Assembly (NCBI GenBank): GCA_937907455.1
Contig: CALESQ010000065.1
Coordinates: 1-30,867, forward strand
DNA: 30,867 nucleotides
From: an uncultured Caldilineales bacterium
GTDB taxonomy: Bacteria; Chloroflexota; Anaerolineae; JAAEKA01
Direction of reading: 5' to 3'
Shown here: in pieces, positions 6,639 through 14,872 of the stretch
Numbering within the stretch: the first letter of the stretch is position 1
Layout of the letters: each line of letters opens with the position of its first letter
Translations under genes and position numbers: made by a program
The notes under the pieces: model-generated
The model's input: the letters and a program-made list of their open reading frames with translations, nothing else
Database searches by the model: none
What the model was told of the DNA's origin: nothing

Positions 6639-8753
6639 CTACTCTGCCGGGTCCAGGGTGCGCTGATAATCCAGGCCGAGCTCAGCCGGCTGGCCCAGCT
6701 CCGCGGGGTGCAGGTAGAGACCGCGTTCGCCGGCCGGCTTCGGCTCCTCCACCGGGATGCGATGCGCCTCAGCGTAGGCGTCGTGGCGGATGCCGGTGAC
6801 CATCCAGGAGACCTTCATGCCCGGCTCGCCGCCCGCGATGCGAAAGGCGTTGCCCTCGATCTCCTGGGCGATGTAGAGCGGCGCCCAGCCGCCAATGGGC
6901 GTCAGTTGGTAGCGGAAGTCCTGGTTGAGGGCTTCGAACCAGTCCGGCATCTCGACCCGCGCCTCGCCCTGGTCGTCCAGCGTCACGTTGCCGTTGTAGA
7001 TGTTCATCATGTCGGGCGACTCGACGAAGGAGTGGTACAGGTATTGGTTGGCCGGGTCCAGCGGGTGATCGATCTTGAAGGAGCCGCCGCCCTTGCTCAG
7101 ATTACCGGTAACCTCGACGCGGCCGGAGAAGTAACCCGCATAGCCGGCAGCGGAGCTGGTCGTGCCGTACACCCCGTAGGTCGTGCCAGTGGACGCTGAG
7201 GCGAAGCCGTACACGCCGATTCCGTTGGTGCTGTCGGTGCGGCCAAGCACGCCGTAGTTCAATCCGGTAGTGGCTTCGGCCAGGCCGTACACCCCGCGGC
7301 CACCGCTGCTGAGGCTCCGGCCGTACACGCCGTAGTTGATGCCGGTGGCGGTTTCAGCCGAGCCGTACACCCCGTAGCCCTCGCTGCTGCTGCTCCGGCC
7401 GTACACCCCGTAGTTTTGCCCGGTCGCGGCTGTGGCCCAGCCCAACACGCCCCGACCGGTTGAGAAGTCAGAGCGGCTATCGATGCCGGTACCGCTGGTG
7501 GTGGTGGCATAGATCGCCGTGTCCGCGCTGGTCTCAACCCGGACTCCCCGGCCCGTCCCAAGATTTCTGACGTAGACTGCATTCTGGCCGTAGCCCTCGA
7601 ACCTGCCGCCGTTGCCGCCGGTGGTGTAGGAGATGCCGTACACGCCGACGGAGGCGCCGCTGCCGCTGGCGGTGGCGCCTCCGTACAGGCCAAAGCCGTT
7701 GATGCTGTCCGACTGGCCAACGACGCCGTAGTTCGTGCCGGTCGTCGCCTCGGCCCAGCCCTTGACCCCGTGGCCCGCGACGCTGGAGGTCTTGCCCAGC
7801 ACCCCGTAGGTCGTGCCGGTGCTCGCGCTGGCGATGCCATAGACGCCGCGGCCGCTGGTGCTCCAGGCCTCGCCGTACACCCCGTAGTTGACGCCGCTGA
7901 TGGCTTCGGCCCAGCCGTACACCCCGCGGCCGTCGCTGCTTTTACTCCGGCCGTACACCCCGGAGTTGGCGCCGGACGTGGCCGTGGCGTAGCCGTACAC
8001 GCCCCGCCCGGTCGAGCTGCTGGCGCGGCCGTCCACGCCTGCGATGCCCGCATCGGTTACGGCCCAGATGGCCGTGTCGGCCAAGGCTTGCACGGTGAGA
8101 CCCCGACCGCTGCCGGTGTTCTCGACGAACACGGCATCGGGGCCTTGGCCGGTGAAGTAACCGGCGTAGCCGCCGGTGCTCAGGGACCTGCCGTAGACGC
8201 CGATGGTGTCGCCGCTGGCGGCGGTCGCGACGCCGTAGACGCCGCGGCCGCCGGTGCTGGCGCTCTCTCCGTACACCCCATACGCTGCGCCGCTGCTGGC
8301 CGTGGCCAGTCCATACACGCCGCTGCCACCTGTGCTGGCCGACTGGCCTTGCACGCCATAGGTAGCACCGCTGGCGGCGCTGACATAGCCGTACACGCCG
8401 CGCCCGTTGGTGCTGGCGCTCTGGCCGGTGACGCCGTAGGCATAGCCGCTGGCGGCGGCGTTCTCCACCCGCAGGCCATCGCCGGCGCCCGCGCCGGTCC
8501 ATGTCTCGCCCCAGTGGGTGTGGCTCGACGTGTAGACGCCGCTGGAGTTCCAGCGGCCGGCGGTGAGCTGGATGTCGAAGATGTCGATGTCGCCGTCCTG
8601 GTCGACGTCACAGCCGGACGTGTAGCCAACGCCCGGTTGGCAGGCTCCCACTTCAGGGCTTCCAGGCGTCTCTTGGGCGATGGCGTGGCCGGCGACGCCC
8701 AGCAACAGGATGGCGGCGATCGCTAACACCGCAAAACGGTACTTGACGTACAT
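6639..8753 (-). CDS. Secreted dockerin-like / YG-repeat protein, long paralogue
   Basis: The protein has 704 residues. The signal peptide (MYVKYRFAVLAIAAILLLGV) ends near residue 26. A dockerin-type loop DVDQDGDIDIFDIQ occupies residues 49-62. Residues 107-544 hold about 15 units of roughly 26 residues, consensus GVYGxSxSTxGRGVYGxAxA. Two longer interludes (DAVFVENTGSGRGLTVQALA and NAVYVRNLGTGRGVRVETSA) are themselves duplicates. The C-terminal 160 residues (GGSFKIDHPLDPANQYLYHS onward) form a conserved domain found at the ends of repeat-rich secreted proteins in several phyla, from memory; function unknown. The start has GGAGGT eight bases upstream. Operator/promoter copy 2 lies 66-110 bp upstream. 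A fibrous surface protein or adhesin is the likely role. Confidence 0.82.
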   Translation of the reverse strand: MYVKYRFAVLAIAAILLLGVAGHAIAQETPGSPEVGACQPGVGYTSGCDVDQDGDIDIFDIQLTAGRWNSSGVYTSSHTHWGETWTGAGAGDGLRVENAAASGYAYGVTGQSASTNGRGVYGYVSAASGATYGVQGQSASTGGSGVYGLATASSGAAYGVYGESASTGGRGVYGVATAASGDTIGVYGRSLSTGGYAGYFTGQGPDAVFVENTGSGRGLTVQALADTAIWAVTDAGIAGVDGRASSSTGRGVYGYATATSGANSGVYGRSKSSDGRGVYGWAEAISGVNYGVYGEAWSTSGRGVYGIASASTGTTYGVLGKTSSVAGHGVKGWAEATTGTNYGVVGQSDSINGFGLYGGATASGSGASVGVYGISYTTGGNGGRFEGYGQNAVYVRNLGTGRGVRVETSADTAIYATTTSGTGIDSRSDFSTGRGVLGWATAATGQNYGVYGRSSSSEGYGVYGSAETATGINYGVYGRSLSSGGRGVYGLAEATTGLNYGVLGRTDSTNGIGVYGFASASTGTTYGVYGTTSSAAGYAGYFSGRVEVTGNLSKGGGSFKIDHPLDPANQYLYHSFVESPDMMNIYNGNVTLDDQGEARVEMPDWFEALNQDFRYQLTPIGGWAPLYIAQEIEGNAFRIAGGEPGMKVSWMVTGIRHDAYAEAHRIPVEEPKPAGERGLYLHPAELGQPAELGLDYQRTLDPAE
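7122..8435 (-). repeat. Intragenic YG repeats, about 15 units of ~78 bp
   Basis: Tandem, diverged units encode about 26 residues each with recurring GVYG and SGxxYGVYG. Four units precede the first longer interlude, six lie between the two interludes, and five follow the second. Diverged codons show that the array is old, although unit number could still vary by recombination. Confidence 0.8.
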
Positions 8754-9008
8754 GGCTCATACCTCCGAGGTCAGTTTTCGAACAGGTCGTCGCTGGCGTT
8801 CAAATGCCTGCAACGCGTCAACTTTAGCACAGATCGATCCACTCTGGGTATCGCTTTTCGATACAAAACAATGGACCGGCGCCACTGCAATACGCCGGCC
8901 CACTAGGAGACTCCGCCTGTAGGACGTCCATCAATTGGCCACGCCAAGCTGCGCGAACAGCGCCGGCATCTTGAAGTAGACGCGCGCGCCAGCTTGGATG
9001 AGCTTTGG
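8754..9008. other. Intergenic region holding operator copy 2 and a possible gene relic
   Basis: The right half contains an in-frame open stretch after the TAG stop of the oxidoreductase gene (9009). Codons 9008 down to 8931 read PKLIQAGARVYFKMPALFAQ and end LGVAN, stop. This could be the lost natural C-terminus or chance. The left half holds the leader and promoter of the 704-residue protein. No RNA gene is visible. Confidence 0.4.
8826..8864 (-). promoter_or_regulatory. Conserved operator/promoter, copy 2
   Basis: Perfect palindrome GTATCG-CTTTT-CGATAC at 8848-8864. In minus-strand sense it is followed 15 bp later by TGTGCT (plus strand AGCACA, 8826-8831). The leader to the ATG at 8753 would be about 66 bases. 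Spacing and box are the same as in copies 1 and 3. TTTAGCA on the plus strand, covering the -10, is also shared in outline. Confidence 0.7.
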
Positions 9009-9902
9009 CTAGCGAACGAATGTCCGCTGGATGAACTCCTCCAGGGTCGTCAGCTTGACGCCGTAGGCCGGCGCAGTGTCGACCATGTCCACGAACGTCT
9101 CGAAGGTCTCCATGCCATTCAGCAAGCTGCCCACTTCGGGCGGCAGCAAGGGCACGTCCGAGCCGAGCGGCAGGTAATTCACCGGCAGTGGCGCGCCCAG
9201 CGCCGCGCCGACAGCGTCCACAATCTCAGTCCAGGTGTAGGACGCCGGCCCGCCGATGCCGATGCGTTGGTTGGCTGCACGCGGGTTGTCCACCGCAGCG
9301 ATGGCGAACGAAGCCACATCAGCCTCGGAGACCAGGTTGTGCCGGTGATCGCCCGCGCCGATCAAGGTAATGGGCTGCTGCGCCAGCAAGGGGATGCCGA
9401 CAACCATGCCGATCCAGACCTCCATGAAGACGGCTGGCCAGAGGATGGTGTATTCCAGGCCGCTGCGCTCCAAGGCAGCCTCACACGTGCCTTTGACGTT
9501 GAACAGCGGCAGGGGATGGCCCGGAACGGAGCCATAGGCGGAGGTGTAGATGAACCGCTTGACGCCTGTGGCCTGGGCCGCCTCGATCAGGCTGAGCGTG
9601 CCGTGCAGATCCACAGCGGGCACGGTGTCGTCACCTGCGCGCTGCGTTGCGGTGGCCGTGGTGATGACCGTGTCGACGCCTGCGAGTGCGGCGTCCAGCG
9701 ACGCGCGCTCCTTCAGGTCGCCGTACACGGCTTGCGCGCCGGCCTCGACCAGCGCCTCCGCCGTGTTAGCTCGCCCTTGCTTCGCCAATTCGGCCGAGAT
9801 CGGGTTGTTGCGAGCCAGGATACGCACGGCTTTGCCCTCCGCCAACAGGCCGCGCGTGATGCGACCGCCTAATGAACCGGTTGCTCCGATGACGAGAATC
9901 AT
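9009..9902 (-). CDS. NmrA/SDR-type NAD(P)-binding oxidoreductase
   Basis: The protein has 297 residues. A Rossmann dinucleotide motif GATGSLGG occurs at residues 6-13 after MILVI. The pattern continues as in atypical short-chain dehydrogenases of the NmrA/YcfL-like class: ADxxAxxxGAxxVxGDLKE, DTVITTATATQ, then GVKRFIYTSAYGSVPGH. The YxxxK pair of classical SDRs is not evident. The family includes redox sensors and NAD(P)H-dependent reductases; the substrate is unknown. The start ATG overlaps the stop of the preceding small gene (ATGA) and has AAGGAGG seven bases upstream, so translation is probably coupled. It is the last gene of the operon 11360-9009. Its stop TAG is followed by 25 further open codons in frame. 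Confidence 0.82.
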   Translation of the reverse strand: MILVIGATGSLGGRITRGLLAEGKAVRILARNNPISAELAKQGRANTAEALVEAGAQAVYGDLKERASLDAALAGVDTVITTATATQRAGDDTVPAVDLHGTLSLIEAAQATGVKRFIYTSAYGSVPGHPLPLFNVKGTCEAALERSGLEYTILWPAVFMEVWIGMVVGIPLLAQQPITLIGAGDHRHNLVSEADVASFAIAAVDNPRAANQRIGIGGPASYTWTEIVDAVGAALGAPLPVNYLPLGSDVPLLPPEVGSLLNGMETFETFVDMVDTAPAYGVKLTTLEEFIQRTFVR

Positions 9903-10132
9903 AGTTCGCCTCCTTCTTGGGTTTCTGAGTTGGTGACTTCTATCTGACTGGACGCCAGCAGCGCTTCCAGACGATCGATCAGCCCCGGCCAGCCGCGGAA
10001 GTAGTAGGCTTCGCCTTCCGGCAGCGCCTGCACCTTGCCGCGCCATTCCAGAGCCGATGGATCGTCTGCCTGCACAGCCTGCCACAGGCGCAGGGTGAAA
10101 AGACAGCTCGTTTTAGGTGTTACTGTCACCAT
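9899..10132 (-). CDS. Small conserved-looking cytosolic protein
   Basis: The protein has 77 residues and no membrane segment or signal. The core reads FTLRLWQAVQADDPSALEWR, then GKVQALPEGEAYYFRGWPGL and IDRLEALL. This looks like a small beta-strand/helix fold ending in a helix. I have seen short ORFs of this outline in Chloroflexota and Actinomycetota but cannot name a family. It sits 7 bp after the metallopeptidase-like gene and overlaps the oxidoreductase start by four bases. This spacing strongly supports a real operon gene. The upstream AAGGGGTGA is close to the ATG; the next codon, GTG, is an alternative start with better spacing. Confidence 0.65.
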   Translation of the reverse strand: MVTVTPKTSCLFTLRLWQAVQADDPSALEWRGKVQALPEGEAYYFRGWPGLIDRLEALLASSQIEVTNSETQEGGEL

Positions 10133-10139
10133 TCACCCC

Positions 10140-11360
10140 TTACAAGCCCCAGGTGTTTGCCACTTGCGTGATGTGGCTGTCGAAATTCGTTCTGTTGATG
10201 ATCAGATTACGAAAATCGTCGAACGTCAACACATTGTTGTTACCGCTGTTCAAGTAGCGGCCAACTACTTCCCGCAGGCCCACGCGACGAGCGAAGTCGA
10301 GGAAGACTGCTCCATAGATTGCTCCCTCGACGTTGTCCCCGGTGAGCATGGGAACCACACTGCCGGCAGTGTTCAGTGTTGCCGCCTGACTGTAACCGGT
10401 CAGGTTGGTTGTCTTCAGCAGCGGCGCCGCCGACAATTCATCTCTGAAGAATGCCCGGCGCAGAGCGACTCCTGTGAGCGTTGGCGTACGTCGGTTAGCG
10501 TAGAAAAAGTACCGCTCGGAGAAGATGCCCAGCGCCTCAATCCACGCAACAAAAGGTGTTGTGGCGAGATTCGTGTTGTGAAAAGGCGGCAGGCCTGCGG
10601 CGACCCGGCCAGCGATCCATCCCAGATATTGCGTTTCCACCGAGACACGCAAGGTGTCTGGTATCAATGCCATGTGCAAGGCGTGAGCCAGCTCGTGTGG
10701 TATCAGCGTCGGATCAGTGGGTTGCGTACCAGGGGGAATCGGAGCAGTCGCATCCTGCACAGGGTCTGGAACACCGAACAATCGCCGGTCCACGCTCTTA
10801 TGCTTGATGTGAATGAGGGGAAACCCTGTGCTGAGAGAAGCAGGTTCCACATATGCCAAAACAGAAGGACTGTTATCGGGATAGACGACTTCTATACGCG
10901 GCAACCGATTGCGTGTTGCCGTAACAGTCTGGGCCTGGCCAAAGGGAAACGCCTGGCGCTGGGCGCGGTTAAATGGACTAAACTGCCGGAACACGGTGTC
11001 GTAGATGCGCAGGCAGGCGTCCATGATGCGAAAATGATCCTGCTGCTCCGCGTTAGTGTTAATGTTGATGATCCCCCCGTTACTGACTGTGAAATTCTGT
11101 GTCACTTCGACTGGAGTGAGCAGACTTCCGTCCAGTACGCGCACTACGGAGTTCTGCGCATGTACGGTAACCGTGATTGTCCCGTTTGGTCCGGACGGAT
11201 CTGTCGTGACGTTGGCAAGACCGGCATTGGCTACAGTAACCTGGCCGGCTTCGTCTGTGCGGAAGAACAAGGTCTGTGGAACGCGAAAGAAATCGTAGTG
11301 TGACACATAGGTGCGCCGAAGCGGGACTCCGCGCAAGGCCACGGTGAAAGTAACCGCCAT
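10140..11360 (-). CDS. HExxH metallopeptidase-like protein with N-terminal beta domain
   Basis: The protein has 406 residues from the second of two adjacent ATGs, the one five bases after AGGAGG. The longer frame to 11417 has no ribosome binding site. The N-terminal ~100 residues are a beta-sandwich-like module (TLFFRTDEAGQVTVANAG, GTITVTVHAQNSVVRVLDG) resembling carboxypeptidase-regulatory-like folds. The middle contains LIPHELAHALHMALI, a clear HExxH zinc-protease motif (H222, E223, H226). A possible downstream acidic ligand lies in WIEALGIFSERY. No signal peptide is visible, which is unusual for such a protease. It is first in an operon with the small protein and the oxidoreductase. SARP-like repeats lie directly upstream. 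Catalytic activity is inferred from the motif alone. Confidence 0.6.
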   Translation of the reverse strand: MAVTFTVALRGVPLRRTYVSHYDFFRVPQTLFFRTDEAGQVTVANAGLANVTTDPSGPNGTITVTVHAQNSVVRVLDGSLLTPVEVTQNFTVSNGGIININTNAEQQDHFRIMDACLRIYDTVFRQFSPFNRAQRQAFPFGQAQTVTATRNRLPRIEVVYPDNSPSVLAYVEPASLSTGFPLIHIKHKSVDRRLFGVPDPVQDATAPIPPGTQPTDPTLIPHELAHALHMALIPDTLRVSVETQYLGWIAGRVAAGLPPFHNTNLATTPFVAWIEALGIFSERYFFYANRRTPTLTGVALRRAFFRDELSAAPLLKTTNLTGYSQAATLNTAGSVVPMLTGDNVEGAIYGAVFLDFARRVGLREVVGRYLNSGNNNVLTFDDFRNLIINRTNFDSHITQVANTWGL

Positions 11361-11407
11361 CATGTCCTCCTGATTGAATCTGGATTGCCTCTCGGCTCGA
11401 TGACAGT

Positions 11408-11467
11408 ACAATATCACGTCCAGCGCTTCACCAGCGTTTCATGGAGCGTTTGATGGATTGTTTGTGG
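11408..11467 (-). promoter_or_regulatory. SARP/BTAD-type direct heptamer array with -10 box
   Basis: On the plus strand four tandem units begin AGCGCTT, AGCGTTT, AGCGTTT and ATTGTTT, at 11422, 11433, 11445 and 11457. Their spacing of 11, 12 and 12 bp is about one helical turn. In minus-strand sense the last repeat (AAGCGCT) is followed after exactly 8 bp by TATTGT (11408-11413). Heptameric direct repeats about 11 bp apart and 8 bp from the -10 are the known binding layout of Streptomyces SARP activators. The adjacent gene upstream encodes a BTAD regulator. Binding is inferred. Confidence 0.65.
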
Positions 11468-11476
11468 AGGAAATTA

Positions 11477-14400
11477 TCAGGAGAGGCGCATCTGCTGTGC
11501 GCAGTCGAGTGCTTGCAGGAGGAGATCGTGCGCCGCGGCTGGCTGCCCGGCGTCCCAGGCGGCCAGTGCTGCGCTGAGGGATTCTTCGATGGCGGGGGGG
11601 AGGAGTTGCTGGCCCGGATCACACAACTGCTGCGCGTGAGTGATGGCGTCGGCAGGACGGGCTCGGGCCAGGCTCACGCCGAGCAGCGGCCAGAGCGCTT
11701 GCCAGCAGAGGGGGTAGGGAGCGGGGTGGCGCTGCCAGGCCTCCAGCGCGGCCTGGCCCAGGCGCTCGGCCTCGTCGTGACCTGCACTGAGCGGAGTCGA
11801 AGTGTCGCCCTGCCGCCAGGCCAGCCACGCCAGGTTGCCCTGGCAGGCGCCGACGTAGTCGAGCATCCCGGCCGACTCGGCCGCGGCCAACCCGCGGCGG
11901 GCCGCGGCGGCCACTGCGGCGGCGTCCCCTTGCCGCCGATGGGCGACGGCCAGATAGGTCAGGCAGCGCGCCTGCAGGGAGATGTCGCCGGTCTGCTCAG
12001 CGAGGGCCAACGCCGCGCTTAGGACAGCCTGCGCCTCGGCGAGGTCGCCGTGCCACAGCAGGTTGAAGCCGAGGCCGAACTGGTAGGGGCCGAGCGTCTC
12101 CGGGCTGCTGGCGGGCGGCAGGGCAGCCAGCGCCGCGCGGGCGTAGGCCAGCGCCGCATCCGAGGGCGCGTAGCGGGCGCTGCGGTTCAGGTGGCGGCTC
12201 AGGTTGCCGAACATGGCGGCCTGTTGCAGCGGCGTCCCGTGGCGCTCGATGGACGGTCGCACCCGCCGGATCTGCTGCGCCATCTCGTCCGTCCGGTTCC
12301 ACCAGTAGAGCAAGATCAGGCGCTCGACCTGCACCTGGCACCACTCCTCCCACCAGGCATCCCCGGCGTCATCGTCCGGCGGCCCCAGCAGCGCCTCAGC
12401 GGACGCGTAGTGTGCAGCGGCCGTCTCATAGCTGGCCCGCTCGTTCTCCAGCGACTTGCCGAGCTTGCGTTGCAGCCGCGCCTGCGCGATGGGGTCGGTC
12501 GAGGCCGTGCAGACGAGCGCCGCTGCGTAGGCGTCGCGGGCGCGGCTGTGGCGCGCCTGGAGCTCGCACAGGTCGCCGAGTTCCTCGTGAAGCCGCGCGG
12601 CCATGCCTGCGCGGCCGGCGGCGTCAGGCAGGGCCGCAGCCAGGCCCAGAGCCTTTTCCAGCGCGGCCAGGGCGTCCTCGTGCGCGTACAGGCGCCGCGC
12701 CCGCGCCGCAGCCCGGCTGTAGGACGCGCTGGCCTGGGCGGGCCGGCCGGCCGCCTCCCAGTGCCCGGCCAGCACGCCAGCGGCCGCGTCCAGGTCGCGG
12801 GCATGGACCTGCTCCAGCGCCCGCGCGACCTGGCCGTGCAGCCAGCGCCGCCGGGTCTGGCTTAGCCCGGCATAGGCGGCCTCGCGCAGCTTCTCGTGGC
12901 TGAAGTCGTAGGCGTCCGCCCCCTGCTCGCGGATGATGCGCCGGCGCCAGCCCTCGTCCAGCGCGGCGACCAGCAACTCCTCGCCCAGGTCGCTGGCGGC
13001 CGCCAGGATGTCGAAGGTGAAGGCCCGGCCCACCACCGCGGCCAGGTCGATCACGCCACGCGCCTGGGGCGAAAGCTGGGCCAGCCGTGCGTCCAGCACC
13101 TGGCGCACCTTGTCGGGCAGGGCCGCGGGCGCGGCCAGCATCGCCGCGGCATGGCGCGCCGGCTCGCGGCCGGCCGCTGCCAGGCCTGCGCGCACCATCT
13201 CCACCACGAAGAGCGGGTGGCCCTCCGTGCCCTGGTAGAGCAGCGGCGCCAGCGCCTGGTCGAAAGGCCGGCCCGCTACCTGCCCGGCCAGCGCCAGCGT
13301 GGCGTCCTGGCTCAGCGGACCCAGCTCGATCTCGCTCAACTGGCCGCTGCGGGCCAGCTCGGCGCGCCACGGCGCCAGAGCGACGTCTGCCTGGCTCTCC
13401 TCGCTGCGCAGCGTCGCTATAACCAGGACCTGGCCGTGTATGCTTTGATCGGGCCGGGCTGTCAGCAGGTAGTGCAGCCAGTCCAGCGTGTCACGGTCAC
13501 ACCACTGGAGGTCATCCAGGACCAGCAGCAGCGCGCTGCGGCCGGCCAGGAGGGCGTGGGCCAGCGCCTCGAACAGGCGCAAACGCTGCCACCTCTCGGT
13601 CAACGGCGCGGGGGGCGGCAGGTCGGGCCGTTCAGCGCCGATTTCAGGGAGCAGCCGCGCCAGATCTCGCAGCCAGGGATCGGCCAGGGACGGCAGCGGC
13701 TGGCTGCGCAGCCAGGCCACGGCCGGCGCGTAGGCCAACTCGCCGCCGGCGGCGAAGCAGCGCGCGGCCAGCGCCGGGACGCCCTGCCGTTCCACCCATT
13801 CGGCCAGCGCCTCGGTCAGGCGGGTCTTGCCAATGCCGGCCTCGCCCGTGATCAAAACCAGCCGCGGACGGTGGGCCGCCAGGCGCCAGGCCCGCTGAAG
13901 CTGTTCCCATGGAGCCTCCCGGCCGACCAGGGGAATGGCGGCCTCGGCTGGCGCCGGCGCAACCGATGGGAGTTGGACCGTCAGCAGTTGCTGGTACAGC
14001 CTGCGCGTCGCCGGCCCCGGCTCCACGTCCAGCTCGCGGCGCAGCACGGTGGCGCAGGTGTGGTAGGTGTGCAGGCTCGCTGCCCGGTCGTCGTTCAGCG
14101 CGTGCAGGCGCATCAACTGGGCGTAGGCCGGCTCGTGCAGCGGGTCGTGGCGCAACAGCGCCTGCGCGTGGCCGATGGCCCAGCGGTAGTCGCGGCGCGC
14201 CTCGCATAGCGCGACCAACCGCTCCAGCGCTGCACCGTAAGCCTGGACCAGGCGATCGCGCTGGGCCAACAGCCACTCGCTGTAGCAGCCCGGCAGCAGC
14301 TCGCCCCCGTAGGCGGCGATCGCTCCTTCCAACGCCACGATCTGCGCCTCGGCGCTCACGGTCGAACTGGCCTGCTGCAAGCCCTCCTCGAACGCGGCCA

Positions 14401-14710
14401 CGTCCAGCCAGAAGTCGCCCTCGCTGCGCCATTCCACCGCCAGCTCGCCGGCAGCCAGGAATTGATCGGCTTCCGGCAAGACCCGGCGCAGCCGCAGCCA
14501 CAGGGTGCGCAGGTTGCTGCGGGCCTGCGCCTCGCTGGAGTCGGGCCAGAAGAGAAAGGCCAGTTGTTGCCGGGAAACGGGAAGGCCGCGGCGCAGGAGG
14601 AGGTAGGCCAGCAACTCCTGAAGGCGCGCTTGATCGAAGCCCTGGACCGCGTGGCCGTGGTAGAGCAGACGGAACGAACCGAGCAACTGCACGTGAAGCA
14701 CTGGCGCCAT
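11477..14710 (-). CDS. Large BTAD (SARP-like) / AAA ATPase / TPR transcriptional regulator
   Basis: The protein has 1077 residues. Residues 1-95 are a winged-helix OmpR/SARP-type DNA-binding domain (VLHVQLLGSFRLLYHG, SRQQLAFLFWPD, ARSNLRTLWLRLRRVL). The bacterial transcriptional activator TPR domain follows to about 245 (LHEPAYAQLMRLHALNDDRA, TVLRRELDVEPGPATRRLYQ). An ATPase module starts at PLVGREAPWEQL, with Walker A GEAGIGKT (289-296) and Walker B LLLVLDDLQWCD (D399/D400). The rest is TPR repeats. Such STAND regulators are activated by a ligand and nucleotide exchange. The ATG at 14710 lacks a strong ribosome binding site, but a promoter is visible 75-100 bp upstream. About residue 970 a dispersed repeat adds STPLSA in frame. 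It likely controls the heptamer-bearing operon next door. Confidence 0.88.
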   Translation of the reverse strand: MAPVLHVQLLGSFRLLYHGHAVQGFDQARLQELLAYLLLRRGLPVSRQQLAFLFWPDSSEAQARSNLRTLWLRLRRVLPEADQFLAAGELAVEWRSEGDFWLDVAAFEEGLQQASSTVSAEAQIVALEGAIAAYGGELLPGCYSEWLLAQRDRLVQAYGAALERLVALCEARRDYRWAIGHAQALLRHDPLHEPAYAQLMRLHALNDDRAASLHTYHTCATVLRRELDVEPGPATRRLYQQLLTVQLPSVAPAPAEAAIPLVGREAPWEQLQRAWRLAAHRPRLVLITGEAGIGKTRLTEALAEWVERQGVPALAARCFAAGGELAYAPAVAWLRSQPLPSLADPWLRDLARLLPEIGAERPDLPPPAPLTERWQRLRLFEALAHALLAGRSALLLVLDDLQWCDRDTLDWLHYLLTARPDQSIHGQVLVIATLRSEESQADVALAPWRAELARSGQLSEIELGPLSQDATLALAGQVAGRPFDQALAPLLYQGTEGHPLFVVEMVRAGLAAAGREPARHAAAMLAAPAALPDKVRQVLDARLAQLSPQARGVIDLAAVVGRAFTFDILAAASDLGEELLVAALDEGWRRRIIREQGADAYDFSHEKLREAAYAGLSQTRRRWLHGQVARALEQVHARDLDAAAGVLAGHWEAAGRPAQASASYSRAAARARRLYAHEDALAALEKALGLAAALPDAAGRAGMAARLHEELGDLCELQARHSRARDAYAAALVCTASTDPIAQARLQRKLGKSLENERASYETAAAHYASAEALLGPPDDDAGDAWWEEWCQVQVERLILLYWWNRTDEMAQQIRRVRPSIERHGTPLQQAAMFGNLSRHLNRSARYAPSDAALAYARAALAALPPASSPETLGPYQFGLGFNLLWHGDLAEAQAVLSAALALAEQTGDISLQARCLTYLAVAHRRQGDAAAVAAAARRGLAAAESAGMLDYVGACQGNLAWLAWRQGDTSTPLSAGHDEAERLGQAALEAWQRHPAPYPLCWQALWPLLGVSLARARPADAITHAQQLCDPGQQLLPPAIEESLSAALAAWDAGQPAAAHDLLLQALDCAQQMRLS
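11781..11804. repeat. Short dispersed palindromic repeat inside the regulator gene
   Basis: CACTGAGCGGAGTCGAAGTG (11785-11804) and its left flank match a short repeat I recall from many bacterial genomes. In minus-strand reading it encodes the telltale STPLSA. It lies in frame in the TPR region of the BTAD regulator and keeps the ORF open. Recognition is from memory, not from a search. Confidence 0.5.
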
Positions 14711-14872
14711 GGTCGGATCCCGGCAGCGAGTTGGCCGAGCGCACCAAACATGCGGCGTGGTACAACTGCAACCCTGGCGCCATTATGCCACCGGTGCGCG
14801 CCAGACGCCAAGCGAGCCGGATGGCCGGTACAGCCGTGCGAAAGCCCGGTACCATGCGGCGGTGTTGCGGCC
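14711..14872 (-). promoter_or_regulatory. Leader and promoter of the BTAD regulator
   Basis: In minus-strand sense TTGGCG (14806-14811) and CATAAT (14782-14787) are separated by 18 bp. This is a fair sigma-70-type promoter, giving a leader of about 65 bases to the ATG at 14710. No heptamer repeats are seen here, so autoregulation through the same site is not supported. Confidence 0.5.

Noticed and set aside
7770..8726. Plus-strand ORF across the YG-repeat gene
   Set aside because: Shadow with repetitive Ala/Gly/Val composition mirroring the repeats.
8994..9872. Plus-strand 292-codon ORF opposite the oxidoreductase
   Set aside because: Antisense of a convincing Rossmann protein; no supporting motif.
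12896..14209. 437-codon plus-strand ORF inside the BTAD regulator
   Set aside because: Antisense shadow; the minus strand holds intact Walker motifs and a BTAD domain.
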